Of a DNA stretch of 7,533 bases, positions 1-5,273 are shown piece by piece; position 1 is the stretch's first letter, and each line of letters opens with the position of its first letter. The stretch comes from Dehalococcoidia bacterium (lineage in GTDB: Bacteria > Chloroflexota > Dehalococcoidia > GIF9 > AB-539-J10). The translations under genes were made by a program, and so were the position numbers. The notes under the pieces were generated by a model that saw only the letters and a program-made list of their open reading frames with translations, did not search any database and was not told the origin of the DNA. The stretch is from positions 1 to 7,533 of the forward strand of contig JAUWOB010000043.1 in NCBI GenBank assembly GCA_030612345.1. The letters run 5' to 3'.

Positions 1-87
1 AAGTGGAGATTTGACCTTATGGCACGAGCATGTCCTGATCCTTCCGCAAGCTCAGGACATGGTCTATCGAAGGATAGGAGGATATAG
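1..87 (+). CDS. 3' end of upstream gene, possibly V-type ATPase subunit F (partial)
   Basis: Frame 1 is open from the window edge to TAG at 85-87, giving 28 residues that begin KWRFDLMARA and end SKDRRI. V/A-type ATPase operons commonly run ...C-F-A-B-D, so subunit F is expected just before atpA; F subunits often end in a motif like TIGFDI, to which RFDL is only a loose match. The last ~18 residues come from a dyad repeat (29-61), so the natural C-terminus may have been extended or replaced by repeat sequence. The stop lies just past the atpA Shine-Dalgarno, consistent with tight operon packing. Frame 2 is also open but would run 47 nt into atpA; frame 3 has a stop at 12-14. Too little is visible to fix the identity. 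Confidence 0.35.
   Translation, partial: KWRFDLMARACPDPSASSGHGLSKDRRI
29..61. repeat. Perfect 10-bp inverted repeat, REP-like dyad
   Basis: CATGTCCTGA (29-38) is the exact reverse complement of TCAGGACATG (52-61), with a 13-nt spacer. The right part (CCGCAAGCTCAGGACA) resembles the dispersed repeat with core CAAGCTCAGG that I remember from many Chloroflexota and other bacterial genomes; this likeness is from memory. It sits across the presumed 3' end of the upstream gene, 15 nt before the atpA Shine-Dalgarno, where an mRNA hairpin could affect mRNA stability or expression of atpA relative to upstream subunits. No T-run follows, so it is not a typical intrinsic terminator. Confidence 0.6.
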
Positions 88-89
88 AT

Positions 90-1841
90 ATGGGCAAGAT
101 ATGGAGAGTCTCAGGCCCCTTGGTTATCGCCGATGACATGAAAGGCTCTCAGGTTTATGAAGTTGTGGAGATCGGTGCAGAAGGGCTTGTCGGCGAGATT
201 GTGGGGCTGGAAGGGAACCGGGCCATAATTCAAGCACACGAGGATACTTTGGGATTGAAGGTTGGCGAGGTGGTAAGAGGAACGGGAAGAGTGTTAAGTG
301 CAGAGCTAGGCCCTGGTCTCGTGGGCTCTATCTACGATGGCTTGCAGAAATCCCTGCTCGCCATGGGTGAGCGTACCGGCCCGTTCATAAAACGGGGCGC
401 CAAGGCCTCAGCTCTTCCCCGTGACAGGAAATGGCAGTTCACGCCTCGAGTCAAGGTCGGTGATGCGGTTAACCATGGCGACATAATAGGCGTGGTGCCG
501 GAGACTGCGCTGATTGAACACAGGATAATGGTGCCGCCAGGAATCAAGGGTACGATCAAGGAGATACGCCAGGGCGACTACACTGTCGAAGAGCCTATAG
601 CCTGGATACGGCACGACGGTGAAGTACGAGAACTCACGCTTATGCAAGAGTGGCCGGTAAGAAAGCCCAGACCGTATAAACAGAGGTTCGATCCTTCGGG
701 CTTACTCACTACTGGCATGCGCATTCTGGACTACATGTTTCCCTTAGCTCTTGGCGGCAAGGCTGCCATACCCGGAGGCTTCGGCACCGGAAAGACCGTG
801 GCCTTGCAGCAACTGGCCCGATGGGCTCAGACACACCTGAATATCTACGTTGGCTGCGGCGAAAGGGGCAACGAGATGGCTGACGTGCTCTCTAGCTTTA
901 GAGAACTCAAGGACCCTAACACAGGAAGATTGTTGCAGGAGAAGGAGATCTTCATAGCCAACACCTCCAACATGCCCGTTGTGGCCAGGGAGTCAAGCAT
1001 CTTCGTGGGCATTACCATGGCCGAGTACTTCCGGGATATGGGTTACGATGTTCTGCTGGTGGCTGATTCGACTTCCAGATGGGCTGAGGCCATGCGGGAG
1101 ATGAGCGGAAGACTGGAGGAAATGCCCGGGGAGGAAGGGTTCCCTTCGTATATGGGCTCTCGGCTTTCGTCCTTCTACGAAAGAGCAGGCATGGTTGCAT
1201 GCGTAGGCAGCCCTGAAAGAAGGGGCTCAGTGACCGTGGCCGGTGCTGTCAGTCCCCCGGGAGCCGACTTCAGTGAACCGGTAACCCAGAACACACTCAG
1301 AATAATAGATGCGCTGTATGCCCTCGATGTCTCGCTGGCAAACAAGAGGCATTTCCCCACCATAAACTGGCTCACCAGTTATAGCCTTTATGTAGACGCA
1401 GTCAAGGATTGGTGGAATGAGCACGATCCCGGGTGGGAGGATACCAGAGCTAGTGCCTTGAGATTGTTGCAGCAGGAGGCTGAGCTGGAGGAGATTGTGA
1501 GACTCGTAGGTCCCGAAGCCCTGCCTGAAGGAGACAAACTATTGCTTCTTATCACCAGGATGATACGCGAGGACTTTCTCCAGCAGAGTGCCTATCACGA
1601 AGTGGATACCTACTGCGTACCGGCCAAAGCAGGCCTCATGCTCAAGACCATCATGAAGTTCTACGAGTTAGCTCAGGAGGCGCTGAATTCGGGGGCAGGC
1701 ATTGAAAGCATCCGTTCATCTCCTATGGTGTACCGAATATCCAGAATGAAGGATATACCTAATGAAGGCTTTGAACAGAGAGCCAAGGAACTGTGGTCAG
1801 AGATGGAACATAGCTTGGTAGCCGGCAAACGCATTCCCTGA
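90..1841 (+). CDS. atpA: V/A-type ATPase catalytic subunit A
   Basis: Catalytic subunit of the A/V-type rotary ATPase; with subunit B it forms the A3B3 hexamer that hydrolyses or makes ATP on the cytoplasmic side. The 583 residues match the usual family length. The N-terminal beta-barrel starts [13 protein letters not shown] and is followed by the A-subunit-specific bulge region (about 110-190). The P-loop is GGFGTGKT at 229-236 (Lys235), the catalytic Glu is in GERGNE (Glu258), the Walker B strand is [10 protein letters not shown] with Asp326, [12 protein letters not shown] lies downstream, and [11 protein letters not shown] is at 422-432. All key residues are present and there is no intein or frameshift. 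The start is set by AGGAGG at 76-81, 8 nt before ATG. The promoter must lie upstream of the window. Stop TGA is followed 16 nt later by atpB. Whether the enzyme pumps H+ or Na+ cannot be told here, because the membrane ring gene is outside the window. Confidence 0.97.
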   Translation: MGKIWRVSGPLVIADDMKGSQVYEVVEIGAEGLVGEIVGLEGNRAIIQAHEDTLGLKVGEVVRGTGRVLSAELGPGLVGSIYDGLQKSLLAMGERTGPFIKRGAKASALPRDRKWQFTPRVKVGDAVNHGDIIGVVPETALIEHRIMVPPGIKGTIKEIRQGDYTVEEPIAWIRHDGEVRELTLMQEWPVRKPRPYKQRFDPSGLLTTGMRILDYMFPLALGGKAAIPGGFGTGKTVALQQLARWAQTHLNIYVGCGERGNEMADVLSSFRELKDPNTGRLLQEKEIFIANTSNMPVVARESSIFVGITMAEYFRDMGYDVLLVADSTSRWAEAMREMSGRLEEMPGEEGFPSYMGSRLSSFYERAGMVACVGSPERRGSVTVAGAVSPPGADFSEPVTQNTLRIIDALYALDVSLANKRHFPTINWLTSYSLYVDAVKDWWNEHDPGWEDTRASALRLLQQEAELEEIVRLVGPEALPEGDKLLLLITRMIREDFLQQSAYHEVDTYCVPAKAGLMLKTIMKFYELAQEALNSGAGIESIRSSPMVYRISRMKDIPNEGFEQRAKELWSEMEHSLVAGKRIP

Positions 1842-1857
1842 GAGAAGGAGGGCTTTT

Positions 1858-3261
1858 ATGGATTTCTCCTCACTTTATATTAAGGAAAGCAGAGCGATCA
1901 CTAAGGCTAAAGGATCTTTGCTGGTAGCTGAAAGCATACCGGGAATAAAGTTCAACGAGATAGTTGACGTTCAGCTTGGAAATGGCGAAGTGAGAAGTGG
2001 ACAGGCGATAGACATCAGTGAGGAAGCAACTATAATCGAGGTATTCGGCGGCGTGAGCGAAGTGGACCTCATCGGAAGCAAGATAAGGTGTAAAGGCGAG
2101 ACTCTGAAGCTGCCGGTGTCTATTGACATATTAGGAAGGATATTCAATGGCATGGGAGAACCGATAGATGGAGGGGCAGCGCTGATACCCGAACATTACC
2201 TGGACATTAACGGTGAGCCCGTGAACCCCGCGCTCCGCCAGCCTCCAGCGGAGTTCATTGAAACAGGCATGTCGCCCATAGATGGCCTAAATGCATTAGT
2301 CAGAGGGCAGAAACTGCCCATCTTCAGCGGCTCAGGCCTGCCTCATAACCGCATTGTAGCTCAGATAATCAGACAGGCAACTGTGAAGGGCAAGGAGGAA
2401 AGCTTCGCCTTAGTCTTTGCTGCCATCGGTATCAGTTACGATGATGCCTCGTTCTTTATGAGGAGTCTCGAGAGGACAGGAGCGCTGGAGAGAACTGTAG
2501 CCTTCATCAACACCGCGTCAGACCCTGTTATCGAGCGAATATCAACGCCAAGGCTAGCCCTAACCGCCGCCGAATACCTGGCCTGGCAACAGAGTATGCA
2601 TGTGCTGGTCATACTGACCGACATGACCAACTATTGCGAAGCCCTCCGTGAACTCTCTTCCATGCGTGAGGAGATACCGTCAAGAAGAGGATATCCCGGG
2701 TATATGTACACCGACCTGGCCACGATGTATGAGAGAGCAGGCAGGATCTTCGATAAGGAAGGCTCGGTGACTATTATGCCTATTCTGACCATGCCTGACG
2801 ATGACATAACGCATCCCATACCAGATCTGACCGGCTATATAACTGAGGGGCAGATTGTCCTTTCGCGAAATCTGGATAGGAAAGGAATATACCCCCCGAT
2901 AGATGTGTTCCTATCTCTCTCCCGGATGATGAAGGAGGGGATTGGGCCGGGTAAGACCAGAGAGGACCACAACAACGTCTTCATGCAATCCTATGCCGCC
3001 TACGCCGAAGGGTGTTACCTCAGGGAGATATCCACTATTATCGGTGCCGAGGCGTTGGGTGACAGAGACAGGGTCTACCTGGCCAATGCTGAGGAATTCG
3101 AGAGGAAATTCATCGCTCAAGGCGAGTGGGAGAAACGAACCATAGAAGACACCCTGGATATAGCCTGGAGGCTGTTTTCGGCGCTGCCTGAAGAAGATCT
3201 AAAACTGATTAGAGAGGAATTCATCAAGAAGTACCTTCCCAGGTACCGGAAGCAGGAGTAA
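1858..3261 (+). CDS. atpB: V/A-type ATPase regulatory subunit B
   Basis: Non-catalytic subunit B, alternating with A in the cytoplasmic A3B3 head. At 467 residues it has normal length. As expected for B it lacks a true P-loop: the equivalent segment reads SGSGLPHN (157-164). Family landmarks are [11 protein letters not shown] near 61-71, [14 protein letters not shown] (230-243), the segment around [20 protein letters not shown] (331-337) and [11 protein letters not shown] (346-356), where Arg356 aligns with the arginine finger that completes the active site on A. The ATG is preceded by AAGGAGG (1845-1851) with 6-nt spacing, and the gap after atpA is 16 nt, so the two are co-transcribed and made at comparable levels. 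One small departure from the common PPIDVLPSLSRL form is Leu352 where Pro is usual. No truncation is seen. Confidence 0.97.
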   Translation: MDFSSLYIKESRAITKAKGSLLVAESIPGIKFNEIVDVQLGNGEVRSGQAIDISEEATIIEVFGGVSEVDLIGSKIRCKGETLKLPVSIDILGRIFNGMGEPIDGGAALIPEHYLDINGEPVNPALRQPPAEFIETGMSPIDGLNALVRGQKLPIFSGSGLPHNRIVAQIIRQATVKGKEESFALVFAAIGISYDDASFFMRSLERTGALERTVAFINTASDPVIERISTPRLALTAAEYLAWQQSMHVLVILTDMTNYCEALRELSSMREEIPSRRGYPGYMYTDLATMYERAGRIFDKEGSVTIMPILTMPDDDITHPIPDLTGYITEGQIVLSRNLDRKGIYPPIDVFLSLSRMMKEGIGPGKTREDHNNVFMQSYAAYAEGCYLREISTIIGAEALGDRDRVYLANAEEFERKFIAQGEWEKRTIEDTLDIAWRLFSALPEEDLKLIREEFIKKYLPRYRKQE

Positions 3262-3272
3262 GTACAAAGGAA

Positions 3273-3902
3273 ATGCCCGAGTTAATCAAGGTCAGACCTA
3301 CCAAGATTGAGCTTGTTAAGCTAAAACGCAGGCTTTCCCTGGCGAAAAGAGTACAGAAGATAGTGAAGGACAGGCTCTCCATATTGACCATGGAGTTCCT
3401 GCAAACAGCGAGAGACACGGTAGAAGCCAAGAGAAGATCACTTGATGAGTTCTCCAAACTCTACAAGGCTCTATCCATTGCAGCCGGGTATCACGGATAC
3501 ATGGCCCTGGAAAAGGAACTACTTGCTACTGAGGCTGACCCTAGGATCGCCGCTGGCTCAAGGAACGTCGCGGGCGTGCGCATCCCATCTCTTGAACTCG
3601 TGGGCAACGGCAGGAAGATGAGACGGTACAATCTGACTGATACATCCTCGTGGTTGGACCGCGCCGCACAGCTATCCGAAGAATCCCTGCGCGCCATTGC
3701 CGAATTGGCTGAGCTTCAGAGGAGTTTCGAATTGGTGGCAGCGGAGATAAACAGGACAACGAGGATCAGCAATGCTCTGGAGTACATAGTCATCCCGAGT
3801 TTTCAGGTGACGATAAACTACTTGAATATGAAGTTTGAGGAAAGAGACAGAGAGGAGAAGGCACGGCTGAAACGAGTGAAAGTCCTGGTTGCCCGAGGAT
3901 AG
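3273..3902 (+). CDS. atpD: V/A-type ATPase subunit D (central stalk)
   Basis: Subunit D is the long coiled-coil rotor shaft that turns inside A3B3 and couples it to the membrane ring. The 209 residues fit the family. The N-terminal helix begins VRPTKIELVKLKRRLSLAKR (7-26). The middle has GVRIPSLELV (101-110) and LTDTSSWLDRA (121-131), and the C-terminal helix contains RISNALEYIVIP (164-175) and FEERDREEKARLKRVK (188-203), all typical. The segment after residue 26 (VQKIVKDRLSILTMEF) departs from the common GxKLLKxKRDxL pattern, so this D is somewhat divergent at the helix entering the catalytic head. The start is chosen by family alignment: the nearest purine-rich site, AAAGGA (3266-3271), is only 1 nt from ATG and CAGGAG (3253-3258) is 14 nt away, so translation probably relies on coupling to atpB, whose stop is 11 nt upstream. 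Confidence 0.94.
   Translation: MPELIKVRPTKIELVKLKRRLSLAKRVQKIVKDRLSILTMEFLQTARDTVEAKRRSLDEFSKLYKALSIAAGYHGYMALEKELLATEADPRIAAGSRNVAGVRIPSLELVGNGRKMRRYNLTDTSSWLDRAAQLSEESLRAIAELAELQRSFELVAAEINRTTRISNALEYIVIPSFQVTINYLNMKFEERDREEKARLKRVKVLVARG
3895..3898 (+). promoter_or_regulatory. Ribosome binding site supporting a GTG start
   Basis: GAGG lies inside the last codons of atpD, 8 nt before GTG at 3907. No in-frame ATG occurs near the start of the downstream reading frame; the ATG at 3961-3963 is out of frame. The site therefore decides the GTG start and implies translational coupling with atpD. Confidence 0.6.
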
Positions 3903-3906
3903 ATAG

Positions 3907-4380
3907 GTGCCTAAGTCTTTACAGGATGAAGGTCGCCCGATACAATCGGGGCAGTCTCTCCATGAAACAGTGCTTCAGCATTGTTTAGCGGGCGAACTCA
4001 GGGTGGTGAACGCCGGTTTACCGCAGCGTCTGAAAAGATTATCAGACTTGCTGGACGAGGAATATCCTCACGTGCCATGTAACGATGGCAGCACACATCT
4101 CTTCAAGAGGAGCGAACTCAAGTATCTGGCGAGCATGCTAGATGCTGATGAACAGAAGACGTTGTTCTTGCCCATGCTCATAGAGCTGGGTGAGAATCAA
4201 GCTGAGGTTGCCATAATATGCCAGGCGGGAGCAGAGGAGAGAGTTGTGTCAAGAGCGCTTGATATGCCCGTAACCTGTGAACATGGAAGAATCAGGATAT
4301 ACAGGCCACAGCTGGCACTGCTAAGGAGGAAGCTCAGAACAACCACGGCATATCTATTCTCCGCCAGGATTGTTGCTTAA
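3907..4380 (+). CDS. DUF61/UPF0216-like protein at the end of the V-ATPase operon
   Basis: Protein of 157 residues, function unknown. I recognise the DUF61 (UPF0216) family pattern: a conserved start VNAGLPQRLKRLSDLL (34-49), NDGSTHLFKRSELKYL (59-74), LFLPMLIEL (86-94) and a basic tail YRPQLALLRRKLRTTT (132-147). The family is known to me mainly from archaea as a short uncharacterised cytosolic protein; the match is from memory, not a search. About 33 N-terminal residues precede the conserved core. No signal peptide or membrane segment is visible. The gene starts with GTG 4 nt after the atpD stop, with GAGG at 3895-3898, so it belongs to the ATPase operon and might serve assembly or regulation of the enzyme; that role is pure inference. 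A 6-bp hairpin lies near its start (3936-3950). Three cysteines (26, 58, 105, plus 124 near the tail) do not form an obvious metal motif. Confidence 0.75.
   Translation: MPKSLQDEGRPIQSGQSLHETVLQHCLAGELRVVNAGLPQRLKRLSDLLDEEYPHVPCNDGSTHLFKRSELKYLASMLDADEQKTLFLPMLIELGENQAEVAIICQAGAEERVVSRALDMPVTCEHGRIRIYRPQLALLRRKLRTTTAYLFSARIVA
3936..3950 (+). other. Compact hairpin early in the DUF61-like gene
   Basis: CCCGAT (3936-3941) and ATCGGG (3945-3950) form a perfect 6-bp stem with a 3-nt ACA loop, 27 nt after the first base of the GTG codon. The stem could be extended by GC pairs with a one-base bulge. There is no T-run after it, so it is not a terminator. It may slow ribosomes or protect the upstream ATPase message, or may simply be coding sequence. 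Confidence 0.35.
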
Positions 4381-4401
4381 GTCGCCCGATCACTGTATAA
4401 T
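4373..4401 (+). promoter_or_regulatory. Promoter candidate P1 upstream of rpsP
   Basis: TATAAT at 4396-4401 is a perfect -10 box; TTGCTT at 4373-4378 is a weak -35 (3 of 6) at 17-nt spacing and overlaps the stop codon of the DUF61-like gene. The first purine in the normal start window is A4412, which is also the A of an ATG opening a 21-codon reading frame. A transcript from here would carry an ~85-nt leader before rpsP. Confidence 0.5.
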
Positions 4402-4411
4402 TCGCTTTTCT

Positions 4412-4477
4412 ATGCGCCGCCAGACCGTTGAAGTACATCCGCTGAGTCACGAGCTATTGACAAACACCTGCACTTAG
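4412..4477 (+). CDS. Possible 21-residue leader ORF (speculative)
   Basis: ATG at 4412 opens 21 codons (MRRQTVEVHPLSHE...) ending in TAG at 4475-4477. There is no Shine-Dalgarno, but the ATG lies 10 nt after the perfect TATAAT of P1, the same geometry as at rpsP and the first ABC gene, so it could be translated from a leaderless transcript. Its stop overlaps the -10 region of the rpsP promoter P2. An ORF of this size can occur by chance, and no family is recognised. Confidence 0.2.
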   Translation: MRRQTVEVHPLSHELLTNTCT

Positions 4478-4485
4478 GAGATAAT
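4457..4485 (+). promoter_or_regulatory. rpsP promoter P2, sigma70-type
   Basis: TTGACA (4457-4462) is a perfect -35 box, followed after exactly 17 nt by GATAAT (4480-4485), 5 of 6 to the -10 consensus. The -10 ends 11 nt before the rpsP ATG (4497). Bases 4488-4494 are all pyrimidines; the first purines are A4495, G4496 and A4497, so transcription most likely begins at or within 2 nt of the start codon. Confidence 0.75.
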
Positions 4486-4496
4486 CACCCTCTTAG

Positions 4497-4766
4497 ATGG
4501 TTAAGATCAGATTGTGCCGTATGGGGAGGAGAAACAGGCCGTTCTACCGAGTGGTCGTAGCAGATAGCCGCTCTCCCCGTGACGGTAAATTCATTGAGAC
4601 AATCGGCCACTACAATCCGCTGACCGAGCCGGCCACTATGGACATCAACGAGGAAAAGGCTTTGAAGTGGCTTAGATGCGGAGCTCAGCCTTCAGACACG
4701 GTTCGCAGCTTGCTGGGCAAACTGGGCATTATGGGCAAATTCGAGACGCCCTCGGGCCAAAACTAA
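4497..4766 (+). CDS. rpsP: 30S ribosomal protein bS16
   Basis: Ribosomal protein of the small subunit body, needed for 30S assembly. The 89 residues carry the diagnostic bS16 N-terminus [20 protein letters not shown], then [20 protein letters not shown] and the helix region [20 protein letters not shown]. bS16 is bacterial/organellar, so it marks the host as a bacterium. The start is fixed: TAG at 4494-4496 lies immediately upstream in frame and the family begins at this Met. The only Shine-Dalgarno-like motif, AGGAG (4476-4480), is 16 nt away and overlaps the promoter -10, so translation is probably leaderless. Cys7 and Cys61 stand where Arg/Lys or other residues are more usual. khpA follows after 16 nt. 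Confidence 0.97.
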   Translation: MVKIRLCRMGRRNRPFYRVVVADSRSPRDGKFIETIGHYNPLTEPATMDINEEKALKWLRCGAQPSDTVRSLLGKLGIMGKFETPSGQN

Positions 4767-4782
4767 CTACTAAGGAGGCGAA

Positions 4783-5010
4783 ATGAAAGACCTGGTTGAG
4801 TACATTATCAAAGCCATTGTGGCAGAACCTGACGCGGTCAAGATCACCGAGGAAAACACTGATGAAGGTCTGCTGATTAAATTGGAGGTTGCTCCCGATG
4901 ACAAGGGAAGAGTCATCGGCAGGCAGGGTCGGGTGGCGCAAGCGATACGAACACTGCTTCGAGTAAAAGCAGCGAGGGAAGAAACCAGAGTCAGGCTTGA
5001 AATAGTATAG
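4783..5010 (+). CDS. khpA: KhpA, KH-domain RNA-binding protein
   Basis: Small (75-residue) cytosolic RNA-binding protein of the KhpA family (formerly YlqC, UPF0109), which in other bacteria pairs with KhpB/Jag to bind many RNAs. The whole protein is one KH domain: MKDLVEYIIKAIV leads to the GRVIGRQGRVAQAIRTLLR segment, whose GxxG RNA-gripping loop is GRQG at 46-49, and it ends VRLEIV. Length is normal for the family. A strong AAGGAGG (4772-4778) sits 4 nt before ATG, and the gene begins 16 nt after rpsP, so both are read from one mRNA, as in many bacteria. The usual downstream partner rimM is not present; a structured intergenic region follows. Confidence 0.95.
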   Translation: MKDLVEYIIKAIVAEPDAVKITEENTDEGLLIKLEVAPDDKGRVIGRQGRVAQAIRTLLRVKAAREETRVRLEIV

Positions 5011-5031
5011 TCGGGATTCATAGAGGCCCGA
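5011..5031 (+). terminator. Weak hairpin after khpA, possible terminator
   Basis: TCGGG (5011-5015) pairs with CCCGA (5027-5031) across an 11-nt loop, followed by only TTT. It begins directly after the khpA stop codon. The stem is short and the T-run minimal, so termination here is uncertain; TCGGGA can also pair with TCCCGA at 5049-5054. Confidence 0.25.
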
Positions 5032-5062
5032 TTTCCAGCATTTCTTAGTCCCGAGTTCTGGC

Positions 5063-5096
5063 CCCAGCCTCGCTCATATCTATCGAGGAGACTGGG
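5063..5096 (+). repeat. 10-bp inverted repeat with 3-nt bulge
   Basis: CCCAG-CCTCG (5063-5072) pairs with CGAGG (5084-5088) and CTGGG (5092-5096), with AGA (5089-5091) bulged and an 11-nt loop. This is the strongest hairpin I found in the gap between khpA and the ABC genes. No T-run follows. It may be part of a khpA 3' end or a structured RNA. Confidence 0.4.
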
Positions 5097-5232
5097 CATT
5101 CCTCTGAGCGGCATGTCTGATCGCTCAAGGTGATGTCGATCTTCATCATCGCGTGGCTCCAGAGCCGGTATAAAGAGTCTCTGATCAGCCTCTCAACTCG
5201 GCTGCAAACACGCATTCACCGGCACGGCTCGT

Positions 5233-5261
5233 TTGAAGGCACTCGTTGACGGGGTTATAAT
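5233..5261 (+). promoter_or_regulatory. Promoter of the ABC exporter pair, sigma70-type
   Basis: TTGAAG (5233-5238; 4 of 6) and a perfect TATAAT (5256-5261) are separated by 17 nt. The -10 ends 12 nt before the ATG at 5274. Purines at 5266, 5268, 5271, 5272 and 5274 allow a 5' UTR of 0-8 nt. The TTGACG at 5246-5251 is too close to the -10 to serve as -35. Confidence 0.7.
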
Positions 5262-5273
5262 CACTGCGCTGAC

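Larger units (their letters stand above)
5011..5273. other. Intergenic region khpA to ABC exporter, rich in small inverted repeats
   Basis: No credible gene is seen in these 263 bp. It holds successive small dyads: 5011-5031, 5063-5096, TGAGCG/CGCTCA at 5105-5110 and 5122-5127, TGATG/CATCA at 5131-5135 and 5144-5148, and GGCT/AGCC at 5155-5158 and 5163-5166. A promoter lies at the right end (5233-5261). The region could be an untranslated RNA, a 3' UTR, or degraded sequence left where rimM/trmD sit in other genomes. No known riboswitch or tRNA is recognisable. Confidence 0.4.

Noticed and set aside
2..136. Frame 2 as the true 3' end of the upstream gene
   Set aside because: It would overlap atpA by 47 nt, and a stop just before the atpA ATG in frame 1 fits operon packing better; the choice is still not certain.
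90..1841. Intein in the V-ATPase A subunit (known in some archaea and yeasts)
   Set aside because: The P-loop region is continuous and the total length of 583 residues leaves no room for an insertion.
3932..4390. 10-mer GTCGCCCGAT at 3932-3941 and again at 4381-4390 flanking the DUF61-like gene
   Set aside because: Tens of repeated 10-mers are expected by chance in a window this size, and no mobile-element features accompany it.
4412..4477. Short ORF as a remnant of uracil phosphoribosyltransferase
   Set aside because: VHPLSHELLT loosely recalls the HPL-x-x-H-KLT start of that enzyme, but the likeness covers about ten residues and no continuation is found after the stop in the region before rpsP.
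4770..5114. 114-codon open frame on the - strand over khpA
   Set aside because: Most of it is antisense to khpA, no ribosome site is apparent, and the composition (Ser/Thr/Arg-rich) looks non-coding.
5133..5249. 38-codon + strand ORF in the khpA-ABC gap
   Set aside because: AAGG lies only 2 nt before its ATG, there is no promoter with good spacing, no family is recognised, and the frame overlaps the ABC promoter -35. Chance is the simpler reading.
5246..5251. TTGACG as -35 box of the ABC promoter
   Set aside because: Only 4 nt separate it from TATAAT; TTGAAG at 5233-5238 has the correct 17-nt spacing.
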